A DNA stretch of 64,000 bases from Myroides odoratimimus (GTDB lineage: Bacteria; Bacteroidota; Bacteroidia; Flavobacteriales; Flavobacteriaceae), in contig NZ_BCMQ01000015.1 in NCBI RefSeq assembly GCF_001485415.1, forward strand, positions 25,315-89,314, read 5' to 3'. Position numbers and translations under genes: made by a program. Positions 17,556 to 27,062 of this stretch are shown in pieces (the first letter of the stretch is position 1; each line of letters opens with the position of its first letter). The notes under the pieces were generated by a model. That model was not told the origin of the DNA and searched no databases. It saw only the letters and a list, made by a program, of their open reading frames with translations.

Positions 17556-17822
17556 TTTTATAAACGTGTCAACAAGATATAACCAATACTTCTTAAGTCA
17601 TCATTATACTAGCTACATACTCATTCCTTGTCGACTTCTTCATTTATTCTAGGAGGGGGTAGAGACTAAATTGTTAATGTTTTCAATGTGTCATTCTTTG
17701 TCTAGGATAGAAATAGGGAGTTCGGTAACTTTATGAGGGGTGATTTTAGTATGAGGAGGTTTTCCGTAAAACACCACAAAATATTAAAGTTATATTTATA
17801 GACAAGAAGTTAAGAATAGGAT

Positions 17823-18617
17823 ATGAGATTTAGAATTAAGTTAGAAGCAATAGATAAGGAAAGGATAATACCTGCGAATTATCAATATCCATTATCTGCT
17901 GCTATATATAAGATTATAAGTAAAGGAGATAATGACTACGCCACCTTTCTACATCAAGAAGGGTATGGTAAAGGATTGAAGCTTTTTTGTTTTAGTGATA
18001 TTAAGTGTCCATTTGTTATAGAAGGAGATCGTTTATTATTACAACAAAACGAATTAGAAGTACAAGTGGCTTTTCATTTGCCTGAAGCTATGCAACACTT
18101 TGTACAGGGATTATTTGCTTCTGAAAAGATTAATATATCAGATAAAAAATCAAGACAAGATTTTAGAGTAAAAACAATAGAACGCATTAATAATAAACTT
18201 AGTGTTTATAAAGAGAATGAGATAGTAAGTATATGTGTAAGACCTATATCTCCTTTAGTAATTGGATTAAAAAGAGAAGATTGGTCTTATGAATATCTAA
18301 ATCCTGAGCATTCAAGATACCAAGAGATGTTTGTGTATAGCTGGAGAGAAAAGATTAAAGCAGCTTATGGTGAGGAAGAGGCTGATAATGCTTTCTTGGC
18401 GATGGAAGTGAAGTTTTATGATAAACCTTATCGAAGTCGTTTAGTAACGATCAAACAAGGTACTCCTCAACAAACAAAAATAAAAGGATATGTCAATTTT
18501 AAAATAGAAGTAAAGGGAGAGAGAAGATTTATAGACTTATTACTCAATGCTGGAGGAGGTGTATATAATGCACAAGGATTAGGTTTTTTAGAGATTGTTG
18601 AAGAGAAAAAAATATAA
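17823..18617 (+). CDS. cas6: CRISPR endoribonuclease Cas6
   Basis: A 264-residue RAMP-fold endoribonuclease that cuts the pre-crRNA within each repeat. The diagnostic C-terminal glycine-rich loop is visible (NAGGGVYNAQGLGFLEIVE). The N-terminus MRFRIKLEAIDKERIIPANYQYPLSAAIYK is typical of the family, and its histidine-poor start means the catalytic residues must lie elsewhere. It is first in the cas operon, two bases before cas8b, with about 270 bases of untranslated leader after the preceding terminator. I could not find a convincing promoter in that leader; TATATTTA at 17791 is a weak candidate. Confidence 0.85.
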   Translation: MRFRIKLEAIDKERIIPANYQYPLSAAIYKIISKGDNDYATFLHQEGYGKGLKLFCFSDIKCPFVIEGDRLLLQQNELEVQVAFHLPEAMQHFVQGLFASEKINISDKKSRQDFRVKTIERINNKLSVYKENEIVSICVRPISPLVIGLKREDWSYEYLNPEHSRYQEMFVYSWREKIKAAYGEEEADNAFLAMEVKFYDKPYRSRLVTIKQGTPQQTKIKGYVNFKIEVKGERRFIDLLLNAGGGVYNAQGLGFLEIVEEKKI

Positions 18618-18619
18618 TT

Positions 18620-20560
18620 ATGATAAAGGAGATAGTAAACTTTATGCGATTATTGCCCGATGACTTTAAAACAATGGGATCGCAACCAAAAGAAGGATTA
18701 CATATTTTATTACATCAGAAGGTTGATCGTGATCAAATATGTAGTATTGATTTGGTGAATTTTGAGTATGAGATGTACTCTAAGAAAGATGAAGAAGTAA
18801 GTCCTTTTTTAGAGGAGTGTAAAATACGTCATCAGAATGCTTGGTGTATAGATACCAACAAATGTTTTGATTTACCAATTAAAGCAATTCATAGTTGTTC
18901 TCCTTTTATGGTAGCATTTAAAAGAGAACATTTAAAAGGGGGGACTAAGTATTTAGCGAATGCTGGGGGAAAAAAGAAACAGATATATGAAAGATTTGTT
19001 GATTACTTTGAGAAGGCTTTTGCATTGTTTGATAATGATAATGAAAAGCATAAGTATGAAGTTTATCGAAACTTTTTTACACAAGAACAATTTGTTACTA
19101 TTATTGAGAGAATAGAGAGAAACTTTGATATAGAGCGAAGTAATCTATTGACTAAGAAAGAAGAAATAAATGAACTTTTAAAAAAAACTATAGATAAGGT
19201 TGAAAAGGAGAATATTAAATTAGAACTAAAGAAATTAGATCAATCGTTATTGAAATTACGCGACTTATCGGATGGAGAATATTTAATATTCTATTTAGAT
19301 TTACCAGTAGATCAATACAAATCTGTACATAAAAAGTATTTAGATGATAAATTGTTTAATACAGATAAGTATAATACTCCACCTGATGAAAGTGGAATTA
19401 TTTATGGAACAAGTAATTTTATGAATGGCTTTAATAGTAATATGCCCTTTCTAATGCATCAGTCTGCAAGTTTTGACATAACAGGACGTATTACTAATGA
19501 AGAAGCTAAATTACTTCATGAATTTAAAGGGGTATTGCCAAATAAAGTATTGCCTAATCCATTGCCTTTGTTTGTGTACAAAGATGAATTGAATGGTGAT
19601 ATGGTAAGGATTTTGCGTGAGAATGGATTCAAATTAGGCTATCAGGAGATCATACAAAAAATGGTGAATGAGAAGAATAGTGATCTTAGTAATTATTATT
19701 TGTTGTATTGGCAAAATACAAAAGATGGTCTTGTATTTAAGGATTATGATTTCATATCTAATTTTGAATATAAATTTGGTACAATTGATAGTAATAAGTT
19801 ATGTGTTGAAAACTTGTTTGAAGCTTATGATGATAAAAAATTAAAGGGTAACGTGGTAATCACTGATGTGTTTCATTTGGAAAATGTTGTGTTTAAACCT
19901 TTAATAGGAAATAAATATCATAAGGTAGATTGTTTCTCAGATTTGAATACAGATGGTTATGAAATATTACCAAACACTTTTGTTTCATATTCTAAGTATA
20001 GAAAAGTAGTTTATGACTATGTATATAAATCACAAAGACAAGTTATAGATTATAATGTGTTTTATGAAATGGTTTTTAATTCTATAAAAGATAGTATAAA
20101 GAACGGTTATATAAATTCAGTCAAGGAAAAACTAAATATTTGGTATAGTGTACAACATCATTTTAATCAACAAAATAAAGAATATATGGGAAGTAAATTA
20201 AAAGAATATCAGAGTTTTGTAAATGAACTCATTTCGGAAGAAGGATTACAAATGAAAGCAAATGATGAGCATTTTGCTTTTACAGCAGGTATGGTAATTA
20301 GTTATATTTTGAATAAAAGTAAATCAGCAGACAATAGCTATTTATTGTTAGAACCTTATTTGCAACAAGCAAAGTGTAGTGAGTTTAAAAAAGCGATTGC
20401 TAATGATTTTGCTCGTTATAAACATGAGAATTTCTCAAGAAGTTTTGAGAGAGCAGCTGCATTTGTATTAAGTTATGAAACAGAGGTTAATTTAAAGAAG
20501 TTAATGCCTGAGATCTTATCAGGTGTTTTTGCAAAAAATCAATTATACAGTTCTAAATAA
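18620..20560 (+). CDS. cas8b: Cascade large subunit Cas8b
   Basis: A 646-residue protein in the position and size of the type I-B large subunit (Csh1/TM1802-like), which recognises the PAM and recruits Cas3. Sequence is highly divergent, as usual for Cas8, so the call rests on gene order (cas6-cas8-cas7-cas5-cas3) and on features such as FMNGFNSNMPFLMHQSASFDITGRI near residue 270-300, typical of this family. A charged, lysine/glutamate-rich segment around 175-215 (TKKEEINELLKKTIDKVEKE) is probably helical. Twelve bases separate it from cas7. Confidence 0.75.
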   Translation: MIKEIVNFMRLLPDDFKTMGSQPKEGLHILLHQKVDRDQICSIDLVNFEYEMYSKKDEEVSPFLEECKIRHQNAWCIDTNKCFDLPIKAIHSCSPFMVAFKREHLKGGTKYLANAGGKKKQIYERFVDYFEKAFALFDNDNEKHKYEVYRNFFTQEQFVTIIERIERNFDIERSNLLTKKEEINELLKKTIDKVEKENIKLELKKLDQSLLKLRDLSDGEYLIFYLDLPVDQYKSVHKKYLDDKLFNTDKYNTPPDESGIIYGTSNFMNGFNSNMPFLMHQSASFDITGRITNEEAKLLHEFKGVLPNKVLPNPLPLFVYKDELNGDMVRILRENGFKLGYQEIIQKMVNEKNSDLSNYYLLYWQNTKDGLVFKDYDFISNFEYKFGTIDSNKLCVENLFEAYDDKKLKGNVVITDVFHLENVVFKPLIGNKYHKVDCFSDLNTDGYEILPNTFVSYSKYRKVVYDYVYKSQRQVIDYNVFYEMVFNSIKDSIKNGYINSVKEKLNIWYSVQHHFNQQNKEYMGSKLKEYQSFVNELISEEGLQMKANDEHFAFTAGMVISYILNKSKSADNSYLLLEPYLQQAKCSEFKKAIANDFARYKHENFSRSFERAAAFVLSYETEVNLKKLMPEILSGVFAKNQLYSSK

Positions 20561-20572
20561 AAAAATATAGTT

Positions 20573-21469
20573 ATGAGTACATCATTTAAAAATCGCGTAT
20601 ATGGCGCAGTAGTTATTAAGTCAATTAACTCAAATTACAATGCAGACTTTTCTGGGCAACCACGTAAGCTACCGAATGGAGTAGTATATGCTACAGATAA
20701 AGCTTTGAAATACTCTATTCGCAATTATTGGAAGAATGCCTTAGGAGAGAGTGTATTCTATTTTAAATCATTAAATGAAAATCTTGCACCAAGAGATTTA
20801 AAAGAGACTTATGAAGTAAAATATAAGGATATAAAAAATGATAAAGTAGATGTATTAGCTAATCTTCTACAAAGTATTGATGTTCGTTTATTTGGAGGAA
20901 CATTTGCAGTAAAGAGTGTCAATCTTTCTTTACATGGAACTTGTCAGATTACACATGGAGTAAATAAGTTTTCGGAGAATGTAATTTACACAGAACAAAT
21001 ATTATCTCCATTCCGTAATTCAAATAAAGAAGATGCGGATAATAGTACATTAGGATCTCAATCTCGTTTAGAAGAAGGGCATTATGTTCATCATTTCTCT
21101 GTTAACCCAAAGAATATAGAAGAGGATGCAGAGAGAGTTAAATCTGCAGGCGTGTTAGTTGAGGATATCGCTAAGTTAAAAGAGGGAATGTGTAAAGGGG
21201 CTTCGTATTATGATTCGGCTGCTAAATCTGGTACAGAGAATGAATTATTGTTATGGGTAGAATTGAAAGAAGGATCAAAAGTAGTACTGCCATCATTTGT
21301 TAATCTAATTGATATTAATGATAGTAGAGAGATAGATTTACAAAAGGTACAGGCTTTATTAAAAGAAGAACACATTGCTAAAGACGTATTGAAAATAGAA
21401 TTGTTCTATAATAAGACATTGACTAAAGTTATTAATGAACCTATAGGAGCTACTGTATTAGCTATTTAG
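20573..21469 (+). CDS. cas7: Cascade backbone subunit Cas7 (type I-B)
   Basis: A 298-residue RAMP-fold protein that polymerises along the crRNA spacer. The N-terminal block YGAVVIKSINSNYNADFSG followed by LPNGVVYATDKALKYSIRN is characteristic of type I-B Cas7 (Csh2-like). A middle segment GGTFAVKSVNLSLHGTCQIT contributes to the RNA-binding groove in the family. It is followed by cas5 after 45 bases, with no terminator between. Confidence 0.85.
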   Translation: MSTSFKNRVYGAVVIKSINSNYNADFSGQPRKLPNGVVYATDKALKYSIRNYWKNALGESVFYFKSLNENLAPRDLKETYEVKYKDIKNDKVDVLANLLQSIDVRLFGGTFAVKSVNLSLHGTCQITHGVNKFSENVIYTEQILSPFRNSNKEDADNSTLGSQSRLEEGHYVHHFSVNPKNIEEDAERVKSAGVLVEDIAKLKEGMCKGASYYDSAAKSGTENELLLWVELKEGSKVVLPSFVNLIDINDSREIDLQKVQALLKEEHIAKDVLKIELFYNKTLTKVINEPIGATVLAI

Positions 21470-21514
21470 TTTAGTTGTCAGAAGTATATTCTGATTTAAC
21501 TTAAATAAGATTTT

Positions 21515-22285
21515 ATGAAAATAGTATCAATAGATTTATGTTCTGATTTTGGTTTTTTTAGAAAACCAGATACGAACAATACGATAAACCTTTCCTATAA
21601 TATGATTCACAAACCTGCGGTTTTAGGATTGTTAGGTGCTATTTTGGGATTAGGAGGTTATAAGAAAAAAGATGTTTTACCTGATTACTATTTGAAGTTA
21701 AAGGATTTGAAAATAGCAATAGAACCTTTAATGCATGATAAAGGTAATTTTGCTAAAACAGCTATTAAATATACCAATACGGTAGGATATGCAAATAAAG
21801 GTAATAATTTTCTAACAGAGGAGTTAACGTTAGTAAAACCTGCTTATAGAATTTACTTATTGTTAGATGAGTCGAATGAATTAGAGAGTAAATTACTGGA
21901 GTATTTGAAGAATGCTAATGCTGAGTTTGTCCCTTATTTTGGGAAAAATGAGTTTACAGCCTGGTGGACTAAAGAGAGTTTTAAAGAGTATTCTTTTGAA
22001 ATACCTATAGAAGATTTAGAACATGAGGTTGCAATTAAGAGCTTGTTCTTAAAATCAATGAATGTAAAGGATAACAAAGAAACGCCTTATCCTGTATTTG
22101 GATCTATGGAGATGGTTGAGAATACATTTGTGTATTTTGAGCGATTACCAGATGGTTTTAATGAGGAACTGATGCAGTATAATTTAGAAGACTTTGCTTA
22201 TACTAATTTTTTGATCAAAAATTCGAAGGTATTAGACAATCTATATTGTCTAAAAGAGTTAGACGCTTATGTACAATTCATATAA
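21515..22285 (+). CDS. cas5: Cascade subunit Cas5 (type I-B)
   Basis: A 256-residue RAMP protein that caps the 5' handle of the crRNA. It has the family start MKIVSIDLCSDFGFFRKPDT and the helix KPAVLGLLGAILGLGGY (residues ~33-50), seen in I-B Cas5 proteins. The last 17 bases overlap the beginning of cas3, which implies coupled translation. Confidence 0.85.
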   Translation: MKIVSIDLCSDFGFFRKPDTNNTINLSYNMIHKPAVLGLLGAILGLGGYKKKDVLPDYYLKLKDLKIAIEPLMHDKGNFAKTAIKYTNTVGYANKGNNFLTEELTLVKPAYRIYLLLDESNELESKLLEYLKNANAEFVPYFGKNEFTAWWTKESFKEYSFEIPIEDLEHEVAIKSLFLKSMNVKDNKETPYPVFGSMEMVENTFVYFERLPDGFNEELMQYNLEDFAYTNFLIKNSKVLDNLYCLKELDAYVQFI

Positions 22286-25055
22286 AACAATACAGCAAAT
22301 ATTAATGGAAGTACCCTCGTTACGTAGTTATCTGCGTGATGAGGATACTTATTATGCTCATAGAGATAGAAATGGTTTAAAGGCACCAGAGACTCTTGTA
22401 GAACATATTGAATTAGTTGAGAAGTACTTTTTACAATTAATACGAGATCATCATTTGGATGAGGTGATAGATACTTTGATCTCAGATTATTTGAAAGTGG
22501 TTGGAGTAGATAATAATTCGGTAGGAGAAGAAATCAAGAGGCAATTTGTTTGTGTTATTCGCTTTCATGATCATGGAAAAGTAAACGAAAATTTTCAGGC
22601 TGATAGCACTAAAATGAATAATGCAAACTTTTATGGAATGGAGATTAAAGATAGTGTTCTATCTACTACTCATTCATCTTTAGGAGCTTTTATATTCTTA
22701 GTAGACCAATTTGAATCAATTCTCAAAATGGTAAAACCAAAAGAGATTTATTGCTTGGTTTTTACAGCTTATGTTTTTTCGTATAGTATTTTCAAACATC
22801 ATAGTTCAAGTATTAATGATAATGTTGAGGATACTTTAAATATGGATACTTTATTTAATAATGAAAGAGAAAAGGTATTAGAGTTTATGTCAAAATACCT
22901 ACCGCTTTTTGGTTATAAGATAAGAAAAGAATTAATTGCTTATGTAGGAAATAAGAATTTACTTAGAAATATCTTTAAAGACTTTAATAAGTCAGATGCG
23001 ATGTATTCCTTGTTGAAACTGAATTTTTCTCTGTTGACAGCATCAGATTATTTGGCTACGAATGAGTATTGTAATTCATACAAAAACGTTCCTGTTAAAA
23101 GTATTCTTGATAATGGTGTATTTAGTTTTGACAGAATTAATGAGATTTATCAAAACGTAACAACAAAGGAAAAGCTTGTAAATAATAAAGAAAAGGTGAA
23201 TTTTAATTCTAAAACATATAGTGATTTAGAAGGTTATATCTTGTCTAATCCTAGAACATTGTCAGGGGATAATCTCAATGTGTTGAGAAAAGAAATGGGT
23301 ATAGAGGTGATTAACAATATTAGAAAAAATATTGATAAGAATCTATTCTATATAGAAGCTCCGACAGGTGGTGGAAAAACAAACCTATCTGCTTTGGCGG
23401 CCATAGAGTTATTAAAAGCACATAAAGGAAAGATAAACAAGGTATTCTACGTATTTCCTTTCACAACCCTAATTACACAGACTAAGGCAAGTCTAAAAGA
23501 AACTTTGGGACTTACAGAAGATGAGATAATAGAGTTACATAGTAAGGCCTCATTTACAGAAAAAAGTGAGCATGATGATACGTATGGTAAGGATAAGCTT
23601 AATTATATTACCAATCTATTTGTGCATTATCCAATGTGTTTATTATCTCATATCGGTTTCTTTGATATTATTAAATCAAATAGAAAAGAAAATAACTATT
23701 TATTTCATCGTTTAGCAAATTCTGTTGTAGTAATAGATGAACTGCAGAGCTATAATCCAAGCCAATGGGATAAAGTTATTTATTTTATTAATCACTTTGC
23801 CAAAGCTTTTAATATTAAGTTTATTCTAATGTCAGCAACTTTACCGAAGCTAGATAAGTTAGACTTTTTAAAAGAGAAAGTGAATGACTTTGTTTATTTA
23901 GTACCAGATGCAAAAGAAAAGTACTTCAGAAATCCAAACTTTTGTGAGCGAATAGCATTTAATTTCGAATATTTTGAAAAAAGAGTTAGTCTAAGTGAAT
24001 TAGCAGATAGATTGGTAGAAGAATCAAAACAATATGCTACGTTTGACTATGGTAAAGCTAAACCTAAAGATTCCGTTTATACTATTATTGAGTTTATTTA
24101 TAAACAGTCTGCAACCGATTTTTACGATTTATTGAAAGAGTGTGATTTTTTTGATGAGGTATTTGTTTTGTCAGGTACAATATTAGAGCACAGAAGGCAA
24201 TACATCATTAATTTTTTAAAAGATAATGACAATCGACATAAGAAGATTTTATTGATTACTACTCAGGTTGTGGAAGCTGGTGTAGATATTGATATGGACT
24301 TAGGATTTAAAGATCGTTCACTAATTGATTCTGACGAACAATTGGCAGGAAGGATTAATAGAAATGTCAATAAAAAGAATTGTAAGTTGTTCTTGTTTGA
24401 TTACAATAAAGAATCAGCCGTATATGGAAGTGATTTGCGTTATAAATTGACTAAAGAAAAAATAACACCTAAATTATATAAAGAGATATTAGAAAAGAAA
24501 GATTTTGATCAACTATATGATTTAGTTATAAATAATCGTAATCAGTGGAGTGCTAAACCAATGGTTGAGAATGTTAAAGATTATATAACTCATTTAAAAG
24601 AATTGCGCTTTGAATCTGTGGCAAATGATTTTAAACTTATTGATAGCAATAATATTTCATGTTTTATTCCATTAGAGATACCTATTAATATTGGAGATAC
24701 TTCATTTTTTACACAAAAGGAATTAGATTTTTTAGTGTTGTATAATATAAAGCCTACAAAAGAAAATAAGATTTGTGGGGTAAAGGTGTTTGACTTATAC
24801 ACTGATATTATCTGCAATAGAGTAGATTTTATATCACAGAAGATTAGAGAGAAACAACTTCAAAGTATTATGTCTAAATATGTGTTTTCTGTTTTTGCAA
24901 CTAAAAATATTGAAAATCAATTAGCTCATTATAACAATCCTGACAAGTCAAAGTTTGGATATGAGTATATAGAACGTTGGAATGTTTTTTATACAGAAGC
25001 AGGTGGAATGGATACCATGAGTTTAAATGGAATAGAAGAATCACAGTTTTTATAA
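22269..25055 (+). CDS. cas3: CRISPR nuclease-helicase Cas3
   Basis: A 928-residue single-chain Cas3, the enzyme that degrades target DNA once Cascade is bound. The N-terminal HD nuclease shows LVEHIELVEKYF, FHDHGKVNENF (~98-108), THSSLG and FKHHSS. The superfamily-2 helicase shows motif I EAPTGGGKT (~364-372), DExH-type motif II VVIDELQ (~487), motif III LMSATLPK (~520), and motifs V/VI VVEAGVDIDMD and EQLAGRINRN. All catalytic motifs are intact, so interference should be functional. Cas4 follows after nine bases. Confidence 0.95.
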   Translation: MYNSYKTIQQILMEVPSLRSYLRDEDTYYAHRDRNGLKAPETLVEHIELVEKYFLQLIRDHHLDEVIDTLISDYLKVVGVDNNSVGEEIKRQFVCVIRFHDHGKVNENFQADSTKMNNANFYGMEIKDSVLSTTHSSLGAFIFLVDQFESILKMVKPKEIYCLVFTAYVFSYSIFKHHSSSINDNVEDTLNMDTLFNNEREKVLEFMSKYLPLFGYKIRKELIAYVGNKNLLRNIFKDFNKSDAMYSLLKLNFSLLTASDYLATNEYCNSYKNVPVKSILDNGVFSFDRINEIYQNVTTKEKLVNNKEKVNFNSKTYSDLEGYILSNPRTLSGDNLNVLRKEMGIEVINNIRKNIDKNLFYIEAPTGGGKTNLSALAAIELLKAHKGKINKVFYVFPFTTLITQTKASLKETLGLTEDEIIELHSKASFTEKSEHDDTYGKDKLNYITNLFVHYPMCLLSHIGFFDIIKSNRKENNYLFHRLANSVVVIDELQSYNPSQWDKVIYFINHFAKAFNIKFILMSATLPKLDKLDFLKEKVNDFVYLVPDAKEKYFRNPNFCERIAFNFEYFEKRVSLSELADRLVEESKQYATFDYGKAKPKDSVYTIIEFIYKQSATDFYDLLKECDFFDEVFVLSGTILEHRRQYIINFLKDNDNRHKKILLITTQVVEAGVDIDMDLGFKDRSLIDSDEQLAGRINRNVNKKNCKLFLFDYNKESAVYGSDLRYKLTKEKITPKLYKEILEKKDFDQLYDLVINNRNQWSAKPMVENVKDYITHLKELRFESVANDFKLIDSNNISCFIPLEIPINIGDTSFFTQKELDFLVLYNIKPTKENKICGVKVFDLYTDIICNRVDFISQKIREKQLQSIMSKYVFSVFATKNIENQLAHYNNPDKSKFGYEYIERWNVFYTEAGGMDTMSLNGIEESQFL

Positions 25056-25064
25056 AAGGAGTTT

Positions 25065-25574
25065 ATGTTAATTAATGCGACACATATTAATCTTTATCAT
25101 GTTTGTAAACGTGAGTTATGGCTACATTATCATGGTATACGTATGGAATATAATTCTGATTTAGTAGCAGAGGGAAAGTTACTTGGTGAATTATCTTATC
25201 CTGAACGTTCTGAAAAATATACTGAACTACAATTAGGAAATGTAAAGATTGATTATTACGACGCCCGTAATAAAGTAGTACATGAAGTAAAAAAGTCAGA
25301 TAAAGTAGAACAGGCTCATAAGGCACAAGTAAAGTATTATCTATATAGATTGTTACAAGCAGGAGTAGAAGGTGCTACTGGTATCATAGAGTATCCTTCG
25401 TTGAGACAGAGGGAATATGTGACTTTAGATTTAGGAGATATTGACATAATAAAGAAGTGGGAACAAGAAATACAAGAAATATGTGAAGGTGATAAATGTC
25501 CAAAAACGATTCATGCCAAAATTTGTAGATCATGTAGTTATTGTGATTTTTGTTATATAGAGGAAGAGGATTAA
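25065..25574 (+). CDS. cas4: CRISPR adaptation nuclease Cas4
   Basis: A 169-residue RecB-like nuclease that trims prespacers and selects the PAM. Four-cysteine iron-sulfur ligands are available: Cys14 (YHVCKRELW) and a C-terminal cluster Cys154/157/160/163 (CRSCSYCDFC). The nuclease motif is VVHEVKKSDK (~90) and the QhxxY motif is AQVKYYLYRL (~107). It lies between cas3 and cas1 in the usual I-B order. Confidence 0.9.
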   Translation: MLINATHINLYHVCKRELWLHYHGIRMEYNSDLVAEGKLLGELSYPERSEKYTELQLGNVKIDYYDARNKVVHEVKKSDKVEQAHKAQVKYYLYRLLQAGVEGATGIIEYPSLRQREYVTLDLGDIDIIKKWEQEIQEICEGDKCPKTIHAKICRSCSYCDFCYIEEED

Positions 25575-25586
25575 AACTTACTAATA

Positions 25587-26594
25587 ATGAAAAAGACTTA
25601 TTATTTATTCAATCCAGGGCGGTTAAGTCGTAAAGATAATACGCTAAAATTTGTACCTACTGACGCTAATGGTAGTGAAGGTACTCCTAAATATATTCCA
25701 ATTGAGGGAGTGGCAGATTTATTTTGTTTTGGGAGTTTAGATGCTAATAGTGCTTTATATACTTTTCTTGGCAAGCAAGGTATTGCCGTTCATTTTTTTG
25801 ATTACTATGAGCATTATTCAGGATCTTTTATGCCAAAAGAATACCTTTTAGCAGGTAAGATGCAAATAGAACAGACTAAGAATTATATAGATAAAAAGAA
25901 AAGGTTGGTTTTGGCCAGAAAGTTTGTATCAGGAGCTTCATTTAATATGGTTAAAAATCTTCGTTATTATATTAACAGAGATAGAGACCTGCAAGATATT
26001 CAAGATGCAATAGAGAGGTATAGTTCGCTTATAGAAGGTAGTAATGAGGTAGATGAGTTAATGGGAGTAGAGGGGAATATTAGACAAATGTATTATTCTG
26101 CTTTTAATGATATTATTACTTCTGATTTTACAATGGATACTCGTAGTAAACGCCCTCCTCAAAATGAGATAAACGCATTGATTTCGTTTGGTAATATGAT
26201 GTGTTATAGTCTCTGTTTAAGTCAGATTTACCACACACAGCTTAATCCCACAATAAGTTTTCTTCATGAACCAGGTTATAGACGTTATTCTTTAGCATTA
26301 GATTTAGCAGAGATATTTAAACCTTTATTAGTAGATCGTTTAATTTTTAGGCTGTTGAATAAGAAAGAGATACAAGCGAATGATTTTGATCATAAATTGA
26401 ATAGTTGTACCTTAAAAGAATCAGGGCGAAAGATATTTGTAAGAGCTTGGGAAGAAAAAATAAGTGAAACATTTAAACATCCTGTACTTAAGCGAAATGT
26501 TAGTTATAAGCATTTAATTAAGTTAGAATGTTATAAACTGAGCAAACACATTTTAGGCATAGAAGAGTATAAACCATTTAAAGCTCGTTGGTAA
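25587..26594 (+). CDS. cas1: CRISPR integrase Cas1
   Basis: A 335-residue spacer integrase acting with Cas2. It has an N-terminal beta domain and a C-terminal helical catalytic domain with the metal ligands: glutamate in GVEGNIRQMYY (~160), histidine in SFLHEPGYRR (~225), and the acidic residue in YSLALDLAEIFKPLLVDRLI. The motifs are intact, so acquisition may be active. Its TAA stop shares one base with the cas2 ATG. Confidence 0.95.
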   Translation: MKKTYYLFNPGRLSRKDNTLKFVPTDANGSEGTPKYIPIEGVADLFCFGSLDANSALYTFLGKQGIAVHFFDYYEHYSGSFMPKEYLLAGKMQIEQTKNYIDKKKRLVLARKFVSGASFNMVKNLRYYINRDRDLQDIQDAIERYSSLIEGSNEVDELMGVEGNIRQMYYSAFNDIITSDFTMDTRSKRPPQNEINALISFGNMMCYSLCLSQIYHTQLNPTISFLHEPGYRRYSLALDLAEIFKPLLVDRLIFRLLNKKEIQANDFDHKLNSCTLKESGRKIFVRAWEEKISETFKHPVLKRNVSYKHLIKLECYKLSKHILGIEEYKPFKARW

Positions 26595-26857
26595 TGTATG
26601 TGATTTTAGTATATGATATAGGGGAGAGGAGAGTAGGAAAGATGCTCAAACTATGTAGGCGTTATTTGAATTGGATACAGAACTCTGTCTTTGAAGGAGA
26701 GATTAGTGAAGTGAAATTAAAGGCACTATTAGCTGAAGCGAAAGAAATTATGAACAAAGAGGAGGACAGTGTAATTATTTTTAAAAGTAGAGAAGAAAGA
26801 TGGCTTGAAAAACAAGTAGTAGGTAAAGAGAAGAATGAATTGGATAACTTCTTGTAG
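26594..26857 (+). CDS. cas2: CRISPR adaptation protein Cas2
   Basis: An 87-residue ferredoxin-fold partner of Cas1. It starts MYVILVYDIGERRVGKMLK, with the conserved Asp of YDIGE, and continues RRYLNWIQNSVFEGEIS. I use the ATG that overlaps the cas1 stop (TAATG) rather than a TTG six bases earlier. It is the last cas gene; the array leader follows directly. Confidence 0.95.
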   Translation: MYVILVYDIGERRVGKMLKLCRRYLNWIQNSVFEGEISEVKLKALLAEAKEIMNKEEDSVIIFKSREERWLEKQVVGKEKNELDNFL

Positions 26858-26942
26858 TCGTCGATGATTCAGCTCTCTTGAAAATTTGTTCTTTGAAATA
26901 TCGTAATTAATGATTAGGTGTTGATAATTAGTTATTTATATG

Positions 26943-26992
26943 TTAGTCGCTCTAAGGGATAAAATCGGTTATTATAGAGCGACTAATTTTTG
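26943..26992 (+). terminator. Intrinsic terminator of the cas operon
   Basis: TTAGTCGCTCTA (26943-26954) pairs perfectly with TAGAGCGACTAA (26975-26986), followed by TTTTTG. The same T run appears to serve as the -33 box of the array promoter. Confidence 0.8.
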
Positions 26993-27019
26993 TGTTTAAA
27001 AAAGAAATAAATATATTTG
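26989..27019 (+). promoter_or_regulatory. CRISPR leader promoter
   Basis: TTTG (26989-26992), 19 bases, TATATTTG (27012-27019): an exact Bacteroidota-type promoter. Expected start is near 27025-27030, within a small hairpin AAGCCT / AGGCTT (27022-27040) and about 35 bases before the first repeat. Confidence 0.7.
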
Positions 27020-27062
27020 TGAAGCCTTGTAAATAGGCTTTTTTATGTCGTGTATTTCACGG

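Noticed and set aside
17823..26857. Accessory defence or toxin genes hidden in the cas operon
   Set aside because: Every gene fits the standard I-B set; no extra gene was found between cas6 and cas2.
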